A stretch of DNA of 60,600 nucleotides, taken from the NCBI GenBank assembly GCA_947591245.1, contig CANQCY010000010.1, forward strand, positions 1-60,600, read 5' to 3'. The translations under genes were made by a program, and so were the position numbers. This DNA comes from an uncultured Lachnospiraceae bacterium (GTDB lineage: Bacteria; Bacillota; Clostridia; Lachnospirales; Lachnospiraceae). How positions within the stretch are numbered: the stretch's first letter is position 1; each line of letters starts with the position of its first letter. Below, piece after piece: positions 51,924 to 60,600 of this stretch. Below the pieces are notes generated by a model. The model was given only the letters and a program-made list of their open reading frames with translations. It made no database searches and was not told the DNA's origin.

Positions 51924-54900
51924 TTATTTTATCTTTGCCTTTTTGATTGGACTCCAAGCGCCATACAGTTTCTTTGTCCCGGAATTACGAACTGCGCGCA
52001 CGCGCACATAATACGTTTTCTTCGACTTCAGTTTCTTAATGACTTTTTTAGAAGCGGACGCGTTTACCTTAACCGTTTTCGCCTTCTTCATTTTCTTGTT
52101 CGTACTGTATGAGATCTGGTAAAAAGATACCGCTTTCAGCTTCTTAAATGTCACGGTCATCGTTTTCTTTTTCTGGCTCTTTGCCTTTACTCCCTTGACC
52201 TTACCCGGTTTCTCCACACTGTTCGGAGCTGCCGTAGTAACCGGAGTAACCGTTCCCTGCGGCGTTACCGTTTGCTGCGGCGCATCCGGCTGCACAGGCT
52301 GCGCCGGCTGAGTAGGCTGAGCGGGCTCTGTCTGACTCGGCTCAGAGGGTATCTCGCCGGTGATGCTGTATGTCTTCGTTATCTTACCGGCAAATTCTCC
52401 GGAGCCAAGCACTGTCACCGTCGCCGTTCCCGGCTTCTTGCAGTTTGAATAGTATACCTCATAATCCGTTCCCTCTGCAAGCTTCACGCCGTTGCGCATA
52501 ACCGTCACTGACGGCGTATTGCGTTTGCCACTGTATTCATACTCTTCTTTCTCGAGCGTCACCTCTGCATCAGACAAATCCGACTTCGAGATAGCGATAC
52601 GGTCGATGCCCGGAGCGTCTCCCGTGTTATACAGGGATATCGTATTACTTCCCTCGTTCAGGTTGACCGTGATCGATTTTGCCCCTACTGCGTTGCCGTC
52701 GCCGGCTACGCCGACCAGATTCTCCATACGGATTGGTTCGTCGTCATTTACTTGCACATACAGGTTTCTGGCAATATTGGATACAAAGAATATTCTGCAT
52801 TCATGTTCGCCTGCTTCTGCTGCCTCCACGGTAAATTCTACATTTTTAGCCGCACCGTTTCCGATTCTGACAAACTTCTTCCCCGACACATAGTCCGTAT
52901 CATCCGAGAGCGATGTTCCCTCTCCCATGGCCGCTTCTTCCGCTTCATAATATTTATATCCGTCATAAATCGTCGCACCAAACGGATCATCCTTGCTGAA
53001 CTTAACCGCACAGCCCCCGAGATAGGAAAGATCGAACTCAAGCACATCCTCATTTGTCACCTCTCTCTTCTCGACCGCGATGCCCCCGTCTTCCTCGTCT
53101 GTATAAATATAAGCGTAATATGTCTCACCGTCTTCCAAGAACCAGAGCGGCATTTCGCATGCCCTCTCATTTATGGTCATAGCGGCCGCATACCAGTTCT
53201 CCCCGTTTCTTCTCGCCCGTACGACAAAATCTCCCGGATATCCGTCGAGAAGCAGGCTCTCGTCCCATGTGCTCGGGATGCCCGTAAGCAGCGTTGACCC
53301 TGCGTAACCCGGATACACATAAGCAGAATGCGCCAGAGTCTGAATCGCCGATTCATACACAACCGGCATCGCAAGCATAAATCCATCCGTAGCCGCTACA
53401 TTTTTCAGGCGCATGCACACCGGAGTAAATTCCATGGATCCGATAACGTTTCTCGTATACGGAAGAGTCATAAGCGTCTGCACCGACGAGCCGTTTCCCC
53501 ACTTACAGTATTCGGCGCCCATTACCGCCTCGCTGGACAAAATATTGGGAAATGTTCTGTTCTCACCGTTCGGATCCGTACATCCATGATAGTTTACAAC
53601 CAGCTTATGCTCCGCAGCGATCGAGGCGATATCATACATCACCTTCATCGCAAACTGGCTGTCGCTGTTTATGTAGTCAACCTTCACTCCGCTGACTCCC
53701 ATTTTTTCACACCAGGCAAACTCTTCATCAATCGTGTCAGGATTATCGAGGTCAAACTTATGCGGCTGGTCGAATTTATTCACGCCATACCACAGAATAA
53801 GCTTCACCCCTTTTGGTTCCGCATATTCTACAAGTGTCTCAATCTTTGTTTCATAGTCTGTCCATGTCTCCCATCCAAAGTCAACCAGACAGTATTTCTG
53901 TCCCGTCTCTTCTGCATAGTCAATATAATCAAACATGGTGTCATAATCAATCACATCACTCGTGGTAGACCACCATGACCATGAAGACGTTCCCGGCTCA
54001 ACCCAGCTGAAATCACCTTCTGCCGCCGGATTCAGGTCAGGAATAAGCGAGCTGTTTGCGACGCCTTCCAAATCATCACAGATAATAGCCGCACGCCATG
54101 GCGTATGGAACACATCGTCCATGAACACGCTCGATATGCTTCCATACTCTGCCGAATACGTCTGTCCGTCCAGCGAGTCGTCCGTTTCCTGTTTCAAATA
54201 TGTTCCGAAATTCGCTTTTATCGACGTACTGCCTGAATTTGTACGAAATACTGATGCGCAATACGGATTTTCCTCATTATACACGTTTGCCTCTGCCAGA
54301 AGCACCCAATACTCCCCATTTTCCACCGGCACCTTGCCGAGAATCGGCGGTCCGTAGCTTTGGCTGGAATTTTTGATGGACGACACCTTTCTCGACACAT
54401 ATGACCCCGCCTCGTACGTCGCTGAAACGTCCTGCGTCCATATCGTAGCTTCATCCGGCAGCGTAAATGAGCTGATCTCATTTGTAATCTCCGTCGTCTC
54501 GCTGCTGCTGCCCGTGTCGCCGTCAATCTCATAACGATATGCAACCCCGTCCTCAAACAGGCGGAAAATCATCGTTATTTTTGCGCTGTCTTTCGCCAGC
54601 GTAAATGAGAGTTCTTGATACTCCTTTAAAACATGGCTCGCGCTTCCCTGTATGGAGTCATATTCTTCCTTGCCTGTCGATTTTTTTATGGAAGAGGCAT
54701 CCAACTGCAGGCCTTTTGACAGGTCAACCGACTTTGCAACTACGCCGAGCTGCGAACATTTAATCACGACTTTTCCATTGCGGTAAGCAGAGTAATAATA
54801 CTGGTCATCCTCGCTTTTCCAGATGCGCACGGTATTTTTTCCGTTTACGGAAGCAGCGCTCAGCTCCTGTACCTCAGTCAGTCCCTCCGAACCGTCATCG

Positions 54901-55763
54901 CCGGAAACCACTACCTGCGGCTTCTGCTGCTGGCTCGTATCAATCCCGTATTTTTCTGCCGCCGCCTTCACCTGCTCTGCCGTCAGCGCCGTATTGTATA
55001 AACTCACATCATCCAGCTGTACCGCGCAATCCGGATCCGACCACGCTGCCGCACCCGTTTTCCCAAGAGCATTATCGACCAAGCTGTCTATTGTTTTCAG
55101 GCGGCTTGCCAGAGCAGCGGCGTCTCCCGCGCCGCAAAGCGATTCTGCCACAACGCCGTTTACATAAAATTTAACTTCCTTGTTCGAAACCGTAACCGTC
55201 ACAAACGACCATTGATTCGTCTCCGGCTGCTCGCTGAAGAACTGTTTATAGCCCGAAGCATCGTCAAAAATAAGATTCCAGATGCTGTTGTCCGCATATG
55301 GCGTAAATGCAAATTCATTTTTCCCTTCGCTGTCAACGGAGCTGAACAGCCTTGAATAGCTAGCCACATTGCTGTCCGGCTTCATCCAGAACGACCATGT
55401 GAGGCCCGTCGCATCCGTGATCCCCTTATACAGATCCTTGGGGAGCTCCACATACGAACTGCCCTTGCTCCCGCCGGAAAGCGTAAGCACATGGTTTTCA
55501 GCCGGCAAATACGTCTTCCCGGAAGCTTCTACCGCCTTTGCCTCCGTCTTCGCCGTTCCCTTCAAGGCAGCGGTTCCTTCCGCCGTTCCCGCATTTGCAA
55601 CCTTGTCCCCATCTACATTTTCAAAATCCCACTGCCAGAGCGGCTGTGGTTCTGACGCCGCTTTCGCCGTACCGGACTGTCCCGCCATTCCTATTCCAGA
55701 CGCAGACGCAATAACAGCCAATGACAGCACAACTGTCAAAGCGCATCGCAACACCCTTTTCAT
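51924..55763 (-). CDS. Large secreted GH97 glycoside hydrolase (alpha-galactosidase-like) with LamG, CBM, Big and Fn3 domains
   Basis: A 1279-residue exported enzyme. Signal peptide about 1-35; LamG-like domain about 40-270 (LTWSFWMKPDSN, VQLDDVSLYNTALT); GH97 N-terminal, barrel and C-terminal parts about 295-925 (SWSWWSTTSDVIDYDT, QKYCLVDFGWE, VSGVKVDYINS); a CBM6/35-like domain starting at YYEAEEAAMG (about 938-1060); a Big-like repeat (about 1062-1135); a Pro/Thr/Gln linker; and a lysine-rich Fn3 domain to the end. Asp696 in VKVDY sits where retaining GH97 alpha-galactosidases have their nucleophile; Glu745 or Glu751 would be the acid. No LPXTG; the basic Fn3 may hold it on the wall. The ATG at 55763 is 8 nt after GGAGG. 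Substrate is inferred, not known. Confidence 0.88.
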   Translation of the reverse strand: MKRVLRCALTVVLSLAVIASASGIGMAGQSGTAKAASEPQPLWQWDFENVDGDKVANAGTAEGTAALKGTAKTEAKAVEASGKTYLPAENHVLTLSGGSKGSSYVELPKDLYKGITDATGLTWSFWMKPDSNVASYSRLFSSVDSEGKNEFAFTPYADNSIWNLIFDDASGYKQFFSEQPETNQWSFVTVTVSNKEVKFYVNGVVAESLCGAGDAAALASRLKTIDSLVDNALGKTGAAAWSDPDCAVQLDDVSLYNTALTAEQVKAAAEKYGIDTSQQQKPQVVVSGDDGSEGLTEVQELSAASVNGKNTVRIWKSEDDQYYYSAYRNGKVVIKCSQLGVVAKSVDLSKGLQLDASSIKKSTGKEEYDSIQGSASHVLKEYQELSFTLAKDSAKITMIFRLFEDGVAYRYEIDGDTGSSSETTEITNEISSFTLPDEATIWTQDVSATYEAGSYVSRKVSSIKNSSQSYGPPILGKVPVENGEYWVLLAEANVYNEENPYCASVFRTNSGSTSIKANFGTYLKQETDDSLDGQTYSAEYGSISSVFMDDVFHTPWRAAIICDDLEGVANSSLIPDLNPAAEGDFSWVEPGTSSWSWWSTTSDVIDYDTMFDYIDYAEETGQKYCLVDFGWETWTDYETKIETLVEYAEPKGVKLILWYGVNKFDQPHKFDLDNPDTIDEEFAWCEKMGVSGVKVDYINSDSQFAMKVMYDIASIAAEHKLVVNYHGCTDPNGENRTFPNILSSEAVMGAEYCKWGNGSSVQTLMTLPYTRNVIGSMEFTPVCMRLKNVAATDGFMLAMPVVYESAIQTLAHSAYVYPGYAGSTLLTGIPSTWDESLLLDGYPGDFVVRARRNGENWYAAAMTINERACEMPLWFLEDGETYYAYIYTDEEDGGIAVEKREVTNEDVLEFDLSYLGGCAVKFSKDDPFGATIYDGYKYYEAEEAAMGEGTSLSDDTDYVSGKKFVRIGNGAAKNVEFTVEAAEAGEHECRIFFVSNIARNLYVQVNDDEPIRMENLVGVAGDGNAVGAKSITVNLNEGSNTISLYNTGDAPGIDRIAISKSDLSDAEVTLEKEEYEYSGKRNTPSVTVMRNGVKLAEGTDYEVYYSNCKKPGTATVTVLGSGEFAGKITKTYSITGEIPSEPSQTEPAQPTQPAQPVQPDAPQQTVTPQGTVTPVTTAAPNSVEKPGKVKGVKAKSQKKKTMTVTFKKLKAVSFYQISYSTNKKMKKAKTVKVNASASKKVIKKLKSKKTYYVRVRAVRNSGTKKLYGAWSPIKKAKIK

Positions 55764-55825
55764 TTTACATACCTCCATTTTTTAAATATCTTTTGGCCCC
55801 AATATCATCTAATATGTATCCGCCG

Positions 55826-56638
55826 TCATTTGTCCACTTCCATCTTTTCGGCGAGAATGAGCACTTCCTCCAGCATTTTCTGAATCTCATTGATGTTGTC
55901 CATTCTTTCCTTCGCCACATCGTTCGCTTCCTTAATTGAGGAAATGATAGAATACAGGTGATCTGTAATCGTATTCAGCGTAGCCTTAATCTCCGTTGCG
56001 GAATTTCCACTGTCCTCCGCCAGCTTCCCCATCTGGTTGGCAACTACCGCAAATCCTCGTCCGTACTCGCCGCTGCGCGCCGCCTCGATAGAAGCGTTCA
56101 GCGCCAGAATATTAGAACGCGATGCATTGCTGCTGATCTTATTGACTACCTCAACCGTATTGTGGACGTCGCCCTCTACGTTATTTGTCATTTCGCTCAT
56201 GCCCGTCAGCATCTCTGAGAGATTCCCGATTCCCCCGACAACGTCCAGCATTGACGTCCTGATATTGCTCACCGACTGCTGAAACTTAGCTGCAATCTCC
56301 GCCATCTGGCGTTTTACGTCGGCGGATTGCGTACACGTCAGGCAGCCGACTACTTTACTTTCATCCATAATCGGAACGAGTACTCCCTCAAAAGCGCCCA
56401 TGCCTTCCTTTTCAAGAAGATTGTGCTTTGGCTTTCCTGTACGGAGCACCTCCTGAAACGCTCCGCTCGGATCCTGAAAAGCATCTCCGACATGATACAG
56501 CGGCGTTTGATCATCCGGCAGCGAATAACCTTGGATCACACCCTCGTCATCCAGCACCACCATAAAAACATCTTGGTCAAACAGCTGTTTTATCATCGGT
56601 AATGTATCTATAACCTGCTGCAACTTTTCATTAACCAT
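55826..56638 (-). CDS. Soluble methyl-accepting chemotaxis-like protein
   Basis: A 270-residue cytoplasmic receptor with no TM. Residues about 1-110 form a small sensor-like domain (DVFMVVLDDEGVIQGYSLPD, VLVPIMDESKVVGCLTCTQS) of uncertain family. The rest is a short MCP signalling coil with the hairpin tip NASRSNILALNASIEAARSG. After the tip, VANQMGKLAEDSG replaces the usual VAxEVRKLAExS, so the Glu-Val-Arg of the CheA/CheW contact side is altered. No che gene is near. It may serve a non-flagellar signalling role. It is 62 nt before the GH97 gene, which may be co-transcribed. Confidence 0.85.
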   Translation of the reverse strand: MVNEKLQQVIDTLPMIKQLFDQDVFMVVLDDEGVIQGYSLPDDQTPLYHVGDAFQDPSGAFQEVLRTGKPKHNLLEKEGMGAFEGVLVPIMDESKVVGCLTCTQSADVKRQMAEIAAKFQQSVSNIRTSMLDVVGGIGNLSEMLTGMSEMTNNVEGDVHNTVEVVNKISSNASRSNILALNASIEAARSGEYGRGFAVVANQMGKLAEDSGNSATEIKATLNTITDHLYSIISSIKEANDVAKERMDNINEIQKMLEEVLILAEKMEVDK

Positions 56639-56686
56639 ATGAAATTACCTCCAATCACATGCTTTCTCCACACTACTCTTAAATAG

Positions 56687-56715
56687 ATTATACACTAGCG
56701 CCACTCAATTTTCAA
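56687..56715 (-). promoter_or_regulatory. Promoter of the soluble chemoreceptor gene
   Basis: Minus-strand TTGAAA (56710-56715) and perfect TATAAT (56687-56692) with a 17-bp spacer; about 40 nt of leader to the GGAGG-led ATG. Confidence 0.65.
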
Positions 56716-56723
56716 GTAGCTCT

Positions 56724-56752
56724 TTTCATTTTACGCCCAATTCTGTTATAAT
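56724..56752 (+). promoter_or_regulatory. Probable promoter of the YprB-like gene
   Basis: Perfect TATAAT at 56747-56752, 22 nt before the start codon; the -35 (TTTCAT, 56724-56729) is weak but 17 bp away. Confidence 0.45.
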
Positions 56753-56773
56753 GAAATCGGAGGGATGTACACT

Positions 56774-57862
56774 ATGCAGATCATCGAAAAAACGCCGGCT
56801 TTGCAGTGCCGGCCACAAGCTATCCTGGAAACCTTTTTACAAAACAGCGGGGAACGCTGCCTCTTTTTTGACATTGAGACTACCGGTCTTTCCCCAAAGG
56901 TATCTTCTCTTTATCTGATCGGCGCTCTTTGGTTTGATTCTGACAGCGGCGTTCGCGCAAAACAGTGGTTTGCGGATGATTACACGAGCGAAAAAGAGAT
57001 CCTTCTCTCTTTTTCCGCTTTTCTGGATGGCTTCACCACCCTCGTGCATTACAACGGTTCCGGATTCGACATACCTTATGTGGAAAAAAGATGCTTTGAG
57101 CTCGGACTCGACTCTCCCTTTTTAAATATAAAAAGCCTCGATATCTTTCGGGAGATCCACAGGCTGAAAACGCTTTTCGGAACTGAAAACCTCAAGCTTT
57201 TGACAGTTGAAAAGCTCGCCGGTTTTATGAGAAAAGACGTCATGACAGGCAGGGACTGCATTCAGGTTTACTCTGATTTTATGCAGAAAAAATATTTCAG
57301 GGACGCCGGGATGGAAACAGCCCGCCAAAAACTGCTGCTTCACAACTTAGAAGACGTGATCGGAACCTGTTATTCGGCACAGCTGCTCGCTTACCGGTGC
57401 CGCGGGTCCCTTCAATCCGTACATGTATGCGGCGATACCGTCCAAGCCGAATTTACTATTCCGGGTGCATTTCCTTTTTCTGCAAAATGGCAGATATCAC
57501 CGCATTTTTCCCTGTCGTTCGGAGGCAGCCTCATACAGCTGGATATTCCCCTGTCAAAGGGGACGTTTCTGCACTTTTTTCAGGATTACAAGAACTATTT
57601 TTATCTCCCTGAAGAGGATGCGGCAATCCATAAAAGCGTGGGAATTTATGTAGAAAAAGCTTACCGCGAACCAGCCAAAGCATCCAACTGTTACGCAAAA
57701 AAAGAAGGGCTCTTTCTGCCCGTGCCGCCGGGCTTCGCAGCCAAGGATTATATACTATTCCAGACCGATTACAAATCAAAACAGCGCTACATTTTATGGG
57801 ACGGCAAAACGAGACAGGATTTCCCGCTCATGCAGGAAATCCTGTCCCTCCTAACAGCATAA
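56774..57862 (+). CDS. YprB-like RNase H-fold exonuclease
   Basis: A 362-residue protein with a DEDD-type 3'-5' exonuclease core: FFDIETTGL (Asp/Glu metal pair), HYNGSGFDIPYVEKR, GRDCIQVY and the YxxxD-like end HNLEDVIGTCY. This is the B. subtilis YprB form, RNase H-like; its natural nucleic acid substrate is not settled. The C-terminal 150 residues are not recognised. The ATG at 56774 is 10 nt from GGAGG, while one at 56765 overlaps the site. In Bacillus yprB neighbours the helicase gene yprA; no helicase is here. Confidence 0.85.
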   Translation: MQIIEKTPALQCRPQAILETFLQNSGERCLFFDIETTGLSPKVSSLYLIGALWFDSDSGVRAKQWFADDYTSEKEILLSFSAFLDGFTTLVHYNGSGFDIPYVEKRCFELGLDSPFLNIKSLDIFREIHRLKTLFGTENLKLLTVEKLAGFMRKDVMTGRDCIQVYSDFMQKKYFRDAGMETARQKLLLHNLEDVIGTCYSAQLLAYRCRGSLQSVHVCGDTVQAEFTIPGAFPFSAKWQISPHFSLSFGGSLIQLDIPLSKGTFLHFFQDYKNYFYLPEEDAAIHKSVGIYVEKAYREPAKASNCYAKKEGLFLPVPPGFAAKDYILFQTDYKSKQRYILWDGKTRQDFPLMQEILSLLTA

Positions 57863-57891
57863 ACAGCCGATGTAATGCCATGTGCAGAACG

Positions 57892-58404
57892 TCACATCTG
57901 GCTGATATATTGTTCACAGCCAAGTTTCTCTAATTTTTCTGCTTTCGCCGACACGCCGTCCTTCATTTCTTTTTTGTACGCTTTCAGCTTATCGCGCAGC
58001 TCCATATCGGATACAGCGAGAATCTTCGCCGCGAGAATGCCGGCGTTTGCCGCGCCGTCGATCGCCACTGTCGCCACGGGGATCCCCGACGGCATCTGTA
58101 CGATAGAATAAAGACTGTCCACGCCGCCGAGAGCCTTCGTGTGAATCGGAATGCCGATGACCGGAAGATCAAATAACGCCGCGCACATCCCCGGAAGATG
58201 CGCCGCGCCGCCTGCTCCGGCGATAATGACCTCGATCCCTCTCTCTTCCGCTTTGTTTGCATACTCTACAAACACATCCGGCATACGGTGTGCGGAAATG
58301 ATCGTCATTTCATATTCGATACCAAATTTCTCCAACATCTGTGCCGCCTTCTGCATCACCGGCAGATCCGAATCACTGCCCATCAAAATACCTACTTTCG
58401 TCAT
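57892..58404 (-). CDS. purE: N5-carboxyaminoimidazole ribonucleotide mutase
   Basis: A 170-residue class I PurE, converting N5-CAIR to CAIR in purine synthesis. Conserved GSDSDLPVM, SAHRMPD (active His), AGAGGAAHLPGM and the GVDSLYSIVQMP loop. The ATG at 58404 has GGAGG before it. It follows the aminopeptidase gene by 18 nt and is convergent with the YprB-like gene; no other pur gene is near, which is unusual. Confidence 0.95.
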   Translation of the reverse strand: MTKVGILMGSDSDLPVMQKAAQMLEKFGIEYEMTIISAHRMPDVFVEYANKAEERGIEVIIAGAGGAAHLPGMCAALFDLPVIGIPIHTKALGGVDSLYSIVQMPSGIPVATVAIDGAANAGILAAKILAVSDMELRDKLKAYKKEMKDGVSAKAEKLEKLGCEQYISQM

Positions 58405-58422
58405 ACTAACCTCCATTGTTTT

Positions 58423-60429
58423 TTATTCTAACTCGTTGAGAATCTCCGTACCGGCAAGCACAAACCTGCCTTCCCGGATCAACGCAGTTTCTTCACCGTC
58501 TTTCGCAATAACCGCGATATCGCCCAGTTCATCGTACGGAATCGTAATGTCCGTATGGCAGTTGAAATATGCCTTATCAATCTGCGTTTTACGAAGAGCC
58601 GAACATTCATTTTCTTTCGCAACGATTTCCTTGCCGTCAGGATTGTGCAAAACGACGTCCTCACTCATGGAATAACACGTATCTCCTACAGCAAAATGCG
58701 GTCCGGTCTTTTCGGCAATGAGGATCGGAAGCTTTGCCTCAATATCAAATTTTCTCCCCATTTTGTACGCCAGCGTATTTGTCCCGATCGCAAATTCTCC
58801 CATCGGAAGCGTCTCCCTGTTGTACATGACGTTTTCACGGATATATTTTTTATTCTCCTCCTCGTCCTCATAATTGGTACAGCTGTAATCTTCAATCATT
58901 CCGTCCCGGAACGTCATACGCAGATTCTCATACCGGAGCTGATTCAGGTACGCCCTCGTGACATGAAGAACGCCGTTCGTCCCTTTCAGCGCCGGTGAAG
59001 TAAATACTTCGCCAACCGGTATGTTGACATCCGCAAGACAGTTTTCAAAATTTGTCTCCTTCTCCGGATTTTTGAGTTCATGCAGCCTGACCGTAAGATC
59101 TGTCTGATTCGCTCCGCGCCCGGTGATATGCACGCTCTCGCCTTTGTCAAGAGCGTCGATCAGCGCCTGATGAATCTCCCGGTACATATCCATGTCCAGC
59201 GTATTGATCCGGATCGTCTCGGTGAAGATCTCTTCAAAATCATCCCCGATCTCCGGTATCGGAAACGCAATAATCGTAAAACTCCGCTCGTCTTCCTTGA
59301 TATAGCGGCTCTGTATGAGAGCATAATCCCTGCGGTAGCCTACCGACAATTTTTGCTGTTCCGGCGTATACGCCGGACTCTCTTTTTTCGTTTCCGGTAC
59401 AAACAGTTTCTCCCCAAAGATTTCTATCACCGCCGGGCCGGCAAACCTGTCGGCTTCCGCACGGTACTTCTCAAATGCCTTTTCCGCATGAGCCAGCTTT
59501 TCTTTTACAAGCGCATGATTCAGATAGAGCGCATCGTCAAATCTGTGGTCGTATAAATACTGTTTATTTGCCGGCGTTGTGCTCACGCCGGCCATCCTCG
59601 TATTCGCATTCATGTAAATTATGGGTGCAAGCCCCATTTCCCCGAACTGCCGCGCCGCCTCCCGAACAACCGCCTCGAAACCGATATTGTAGCGGATATT
59701 AACGGCCTCCTTTTTCGAGAGATCTATCCCTGCAGCCGCAAAGCCCTGACGGAAGCCTTCCGTGTACGCGCGCGCCATTAAAGCAATTGTCTCCTGCGGA
59801 AGAGAGGAGATATACTTCGCGGTCCGTATCTCATTTTCCGTAATGTTGCCCCCATAATAATACAAATATTTTTCATCCTCAAGATCGCTGTCCATCACAA
59901 TATTTACAAGCCTCTTGCGGGATCGGTCAAGCAGCGCGCGCACGCTTTTTTCCGCATAATATTCGTCATAATCATGGACAAAATAATACAGGGTTTCCCG
60001 GAGCCATCTTGCAATATCTTCTTCCGTCGTAATCACAGTGTATACATGCAAAAACAACTCCATCAAAAGTACGAGGGATTCCCTGTCTCCCCCATAAGCG
60101 TCCATAATGCCATCCCGGAACCGGCTGTAAAAACAGCACAGCAGTTCCCCTTCGTCTTTTCCGAATTTCTGCCGCGAATAACGCGGATTGGCATAAGACG
60201 TTTCATAATTTTCGTTTCTTATATCATCATACAGCTTCTGATTCCATTCCCTGAGCGTTTCGATGGAGACCGATTCGAGCCCTCCGTTATTTACTGCCGA
60301 AAAAACCTCGCTCAGCGTCGCAAACAGCTGCGCCGTATTGATACAATACGTTTCATATTTTTTATTTATCTGATCTTCAGAAATAATGCTCCGGATACGT
60401 TCCAGGGCAAGCTCATACCGCTCTTCCAT
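58423..60429 (-). CDS. M29-family aminopeptidase with a long N-terminal extension
   Basis: A 668-residue protein. The C-terminal 360 or so residues match the M29 (AmpS/PepS) metallopeptidases, with likely metal ligands in VGEVFTSPALKG, MGEFAIGTN, TGPHFAVGD and CHTDITIP. The N-terminal 270 residues are mostly helical and acidic, and I do not recognise them; usual M29 enzymes are near 400 residues, though longer clostridial forms exist. It should remove N-terminal amino acids from peptides in the cytoplasm. The ATG at 60429 has GGAGG 5 nt upstream; an ATG at 60441 lacks a site. It begins just after the rnpB gene. Confidence 0.87.
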   Translation of the reverse strand: MEERYELALERIRSIISEDQINKKYETYCINTAQLFATLSEVFSAVNNGGLESVSIETLREWNQKLYDDIRNENYETSYANPRYSRQKFGKDEGELLCCFYSRFRDGIMDAYGGDRESLVLLMELFLHVYTVITTEEDIARWLRETLYYFVHDYDEYYAEKSVRALLDRSRKRLVNIVMDSDLEDEKYLYYYGGNITENEIRTAKYISSLPQETIALMARAYTEGFRQGFAAAGIDLSKKEAVNIRYNIGFEAVVREAARQFGEMGLAPIIYMNANTRMAGVSTTPANKQYLYDHRFDDALYLNHALVKEKLAHAEKAFEKYRAEADRFAGPAVIEIFGEKLFVPETKKESPAYTPEQQKLSVGYRRDYALIQSRYIKEDERSFTIIAFPIPEIGDDFEEIFTETIRINTLDMDMYREIHQALIDALDKGESVHITGRGANQTDLTVRLHELKNPEKETNFENCLADVNIPVGEVFTSPALKGTNGVLHVTRAYLNQLRYENLRMTFRDGMIEDYSCTNYEDEEENKKYIRENVMYNRETLPMGEFAIGTNTLAYKMGRKFDIEAKLPILIAEKTGPHFAVGDTCYSMSEDVVLHNPDGKEIVAKENECSALRKTQIDKAYFNCHTDITIPYDELGDIAVIAKDGEETALIREGRFVLAGTEILNELE

Positions 60430-60465
60430 TCCTGCCTCCATAGATACTGGTTATATAAAAACATG

Positions 60466-60600
60466 AGCAGCACGGTAAGCCGAGTTCTGTCGTTGGATGA
60501 TCATCTATCTGGACCTGCTGTTGCCAACAGGCTCTAGCGACCTACCCGAAAGCACGACGGGCCGCCGTATCGCTCTCTGTTCGGTCTTGCTTCGGATGGG
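60466..60600 (-). ncRNA. rnpB: RNase P RNA, 3' part (gene continues past the window)
   Basis: On the minus strand the conserved 3' region of bacterial RNase P RNA is clear: AGATAGATGATCATC followed by ACAGAACTCGGCTTACCG near 60475-60510, and upstream GGTAGGTCGCTAGAGC. The RNA processes the 5' ends of tRNA precursors. The 3' end is placed near 60466 from the conserved motif; a T-rich stretch (60454-60461) follows. The 5' half is outside the window. Confidence 0.93.

Noticed and set aside
56765-56773. ATG at 56765 as start of the YprB-like gene
   Set aside because: It is one base from the GGAGG site; the ATG at 56774 is placed properly.
59974-60537. A plus-strand frame reaching into the right end
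   Set aside because: Antisense to the M29 gene and to the RNase P RNA gene.
1-60600. Signs of horizontal transfer such as integrase, transposase or tRNA-flanked islands
   Set aside because: None seen; gene content and order are those of a stable chromosomal region.

Overview
The window reads as ordinary chromosome of an anaerobic, spore-forming Gram-positive of the Clostridia, most likely a gut-type Lachnospiraceae. Evidence for this: spo0A, hemZ, the CIRCE/HrcA operator, the order tig-clpP-clpX-lon-engB, a GH8 exo-oligoxylanase, lysine-rich Fn3/Big surface domains, lipoprotein adaptors instead of outer-membrane partners, and frequent GTG/TTG starts with AGGAGG ribosome sites. I see no insertion sequence, prophage, CRISPR array, integrase or tRNA gene. 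Nearly all genes are on the minus strand; only arcC, argH and a YprB-like exonuclease gene are on plus.

Layout from left to right. 1-2828: 3' part of a large double-Cache sensor kinase that runs off the left edge. 3226-9773: a YtfQ-YtfR-YtfT-YjfF-type sugar ABC importer preceded by a YesN/AraC response regulator. 9928-10848: an orphan carbamate kinase. 10968-13268: fabV, a HlyIII-family protein and an unknown membrane protein. 13352-21932: rel, MBL hydrolase, hemZ, hisS, aspS and galM, packed like one operon and driven from a good promoter before rel. 22191-24511: spo0A and a secreted Big2/NlpC-P60 protein. 24671-25212: hsp20 under a perfect CIRCE element. 25240-32583: tig, clpP, clpX, lon, engB and cysE, the protein folding and turnover block. 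32667-41162: GH8 xylanase, glmM, mnmA, gpmI, a lytic transglycosylase, an aminotransferase and a CPBP protease. 41397-42773: argH on plus. 42836-51820: a CE4 deacetylase, then an exporter-like operon with three HlyD-type adaptor lipoproteins, one FtsX/MacB permease and two ATPases, one of which carries a C-terminal AbrB-like domain. 51924-56638: a 1279-residue secreted GH97 enzyme and a soluble chemoreceptor-like protein. 56774-60600: YprB exonuclease, purE, an M29 aminopeptidase and the 3' part of the RNase P RNA gene.

The parts most worth attention are the kinase with an internal, histidine-less HisKA module between two membrane/Cache units; the ABC ATPase fused to an AbrB-like domain in an operon with three adaptors; the structured leader with a 16-bp tandem repeat before clpP; and the hairpin cluster between spo0A and rel. 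Promoters are proposed only where a -35 and a -10 box stand 17-18 bp apart. Function calls come from recognition of family motifs in the translated sequence; no database search was run.
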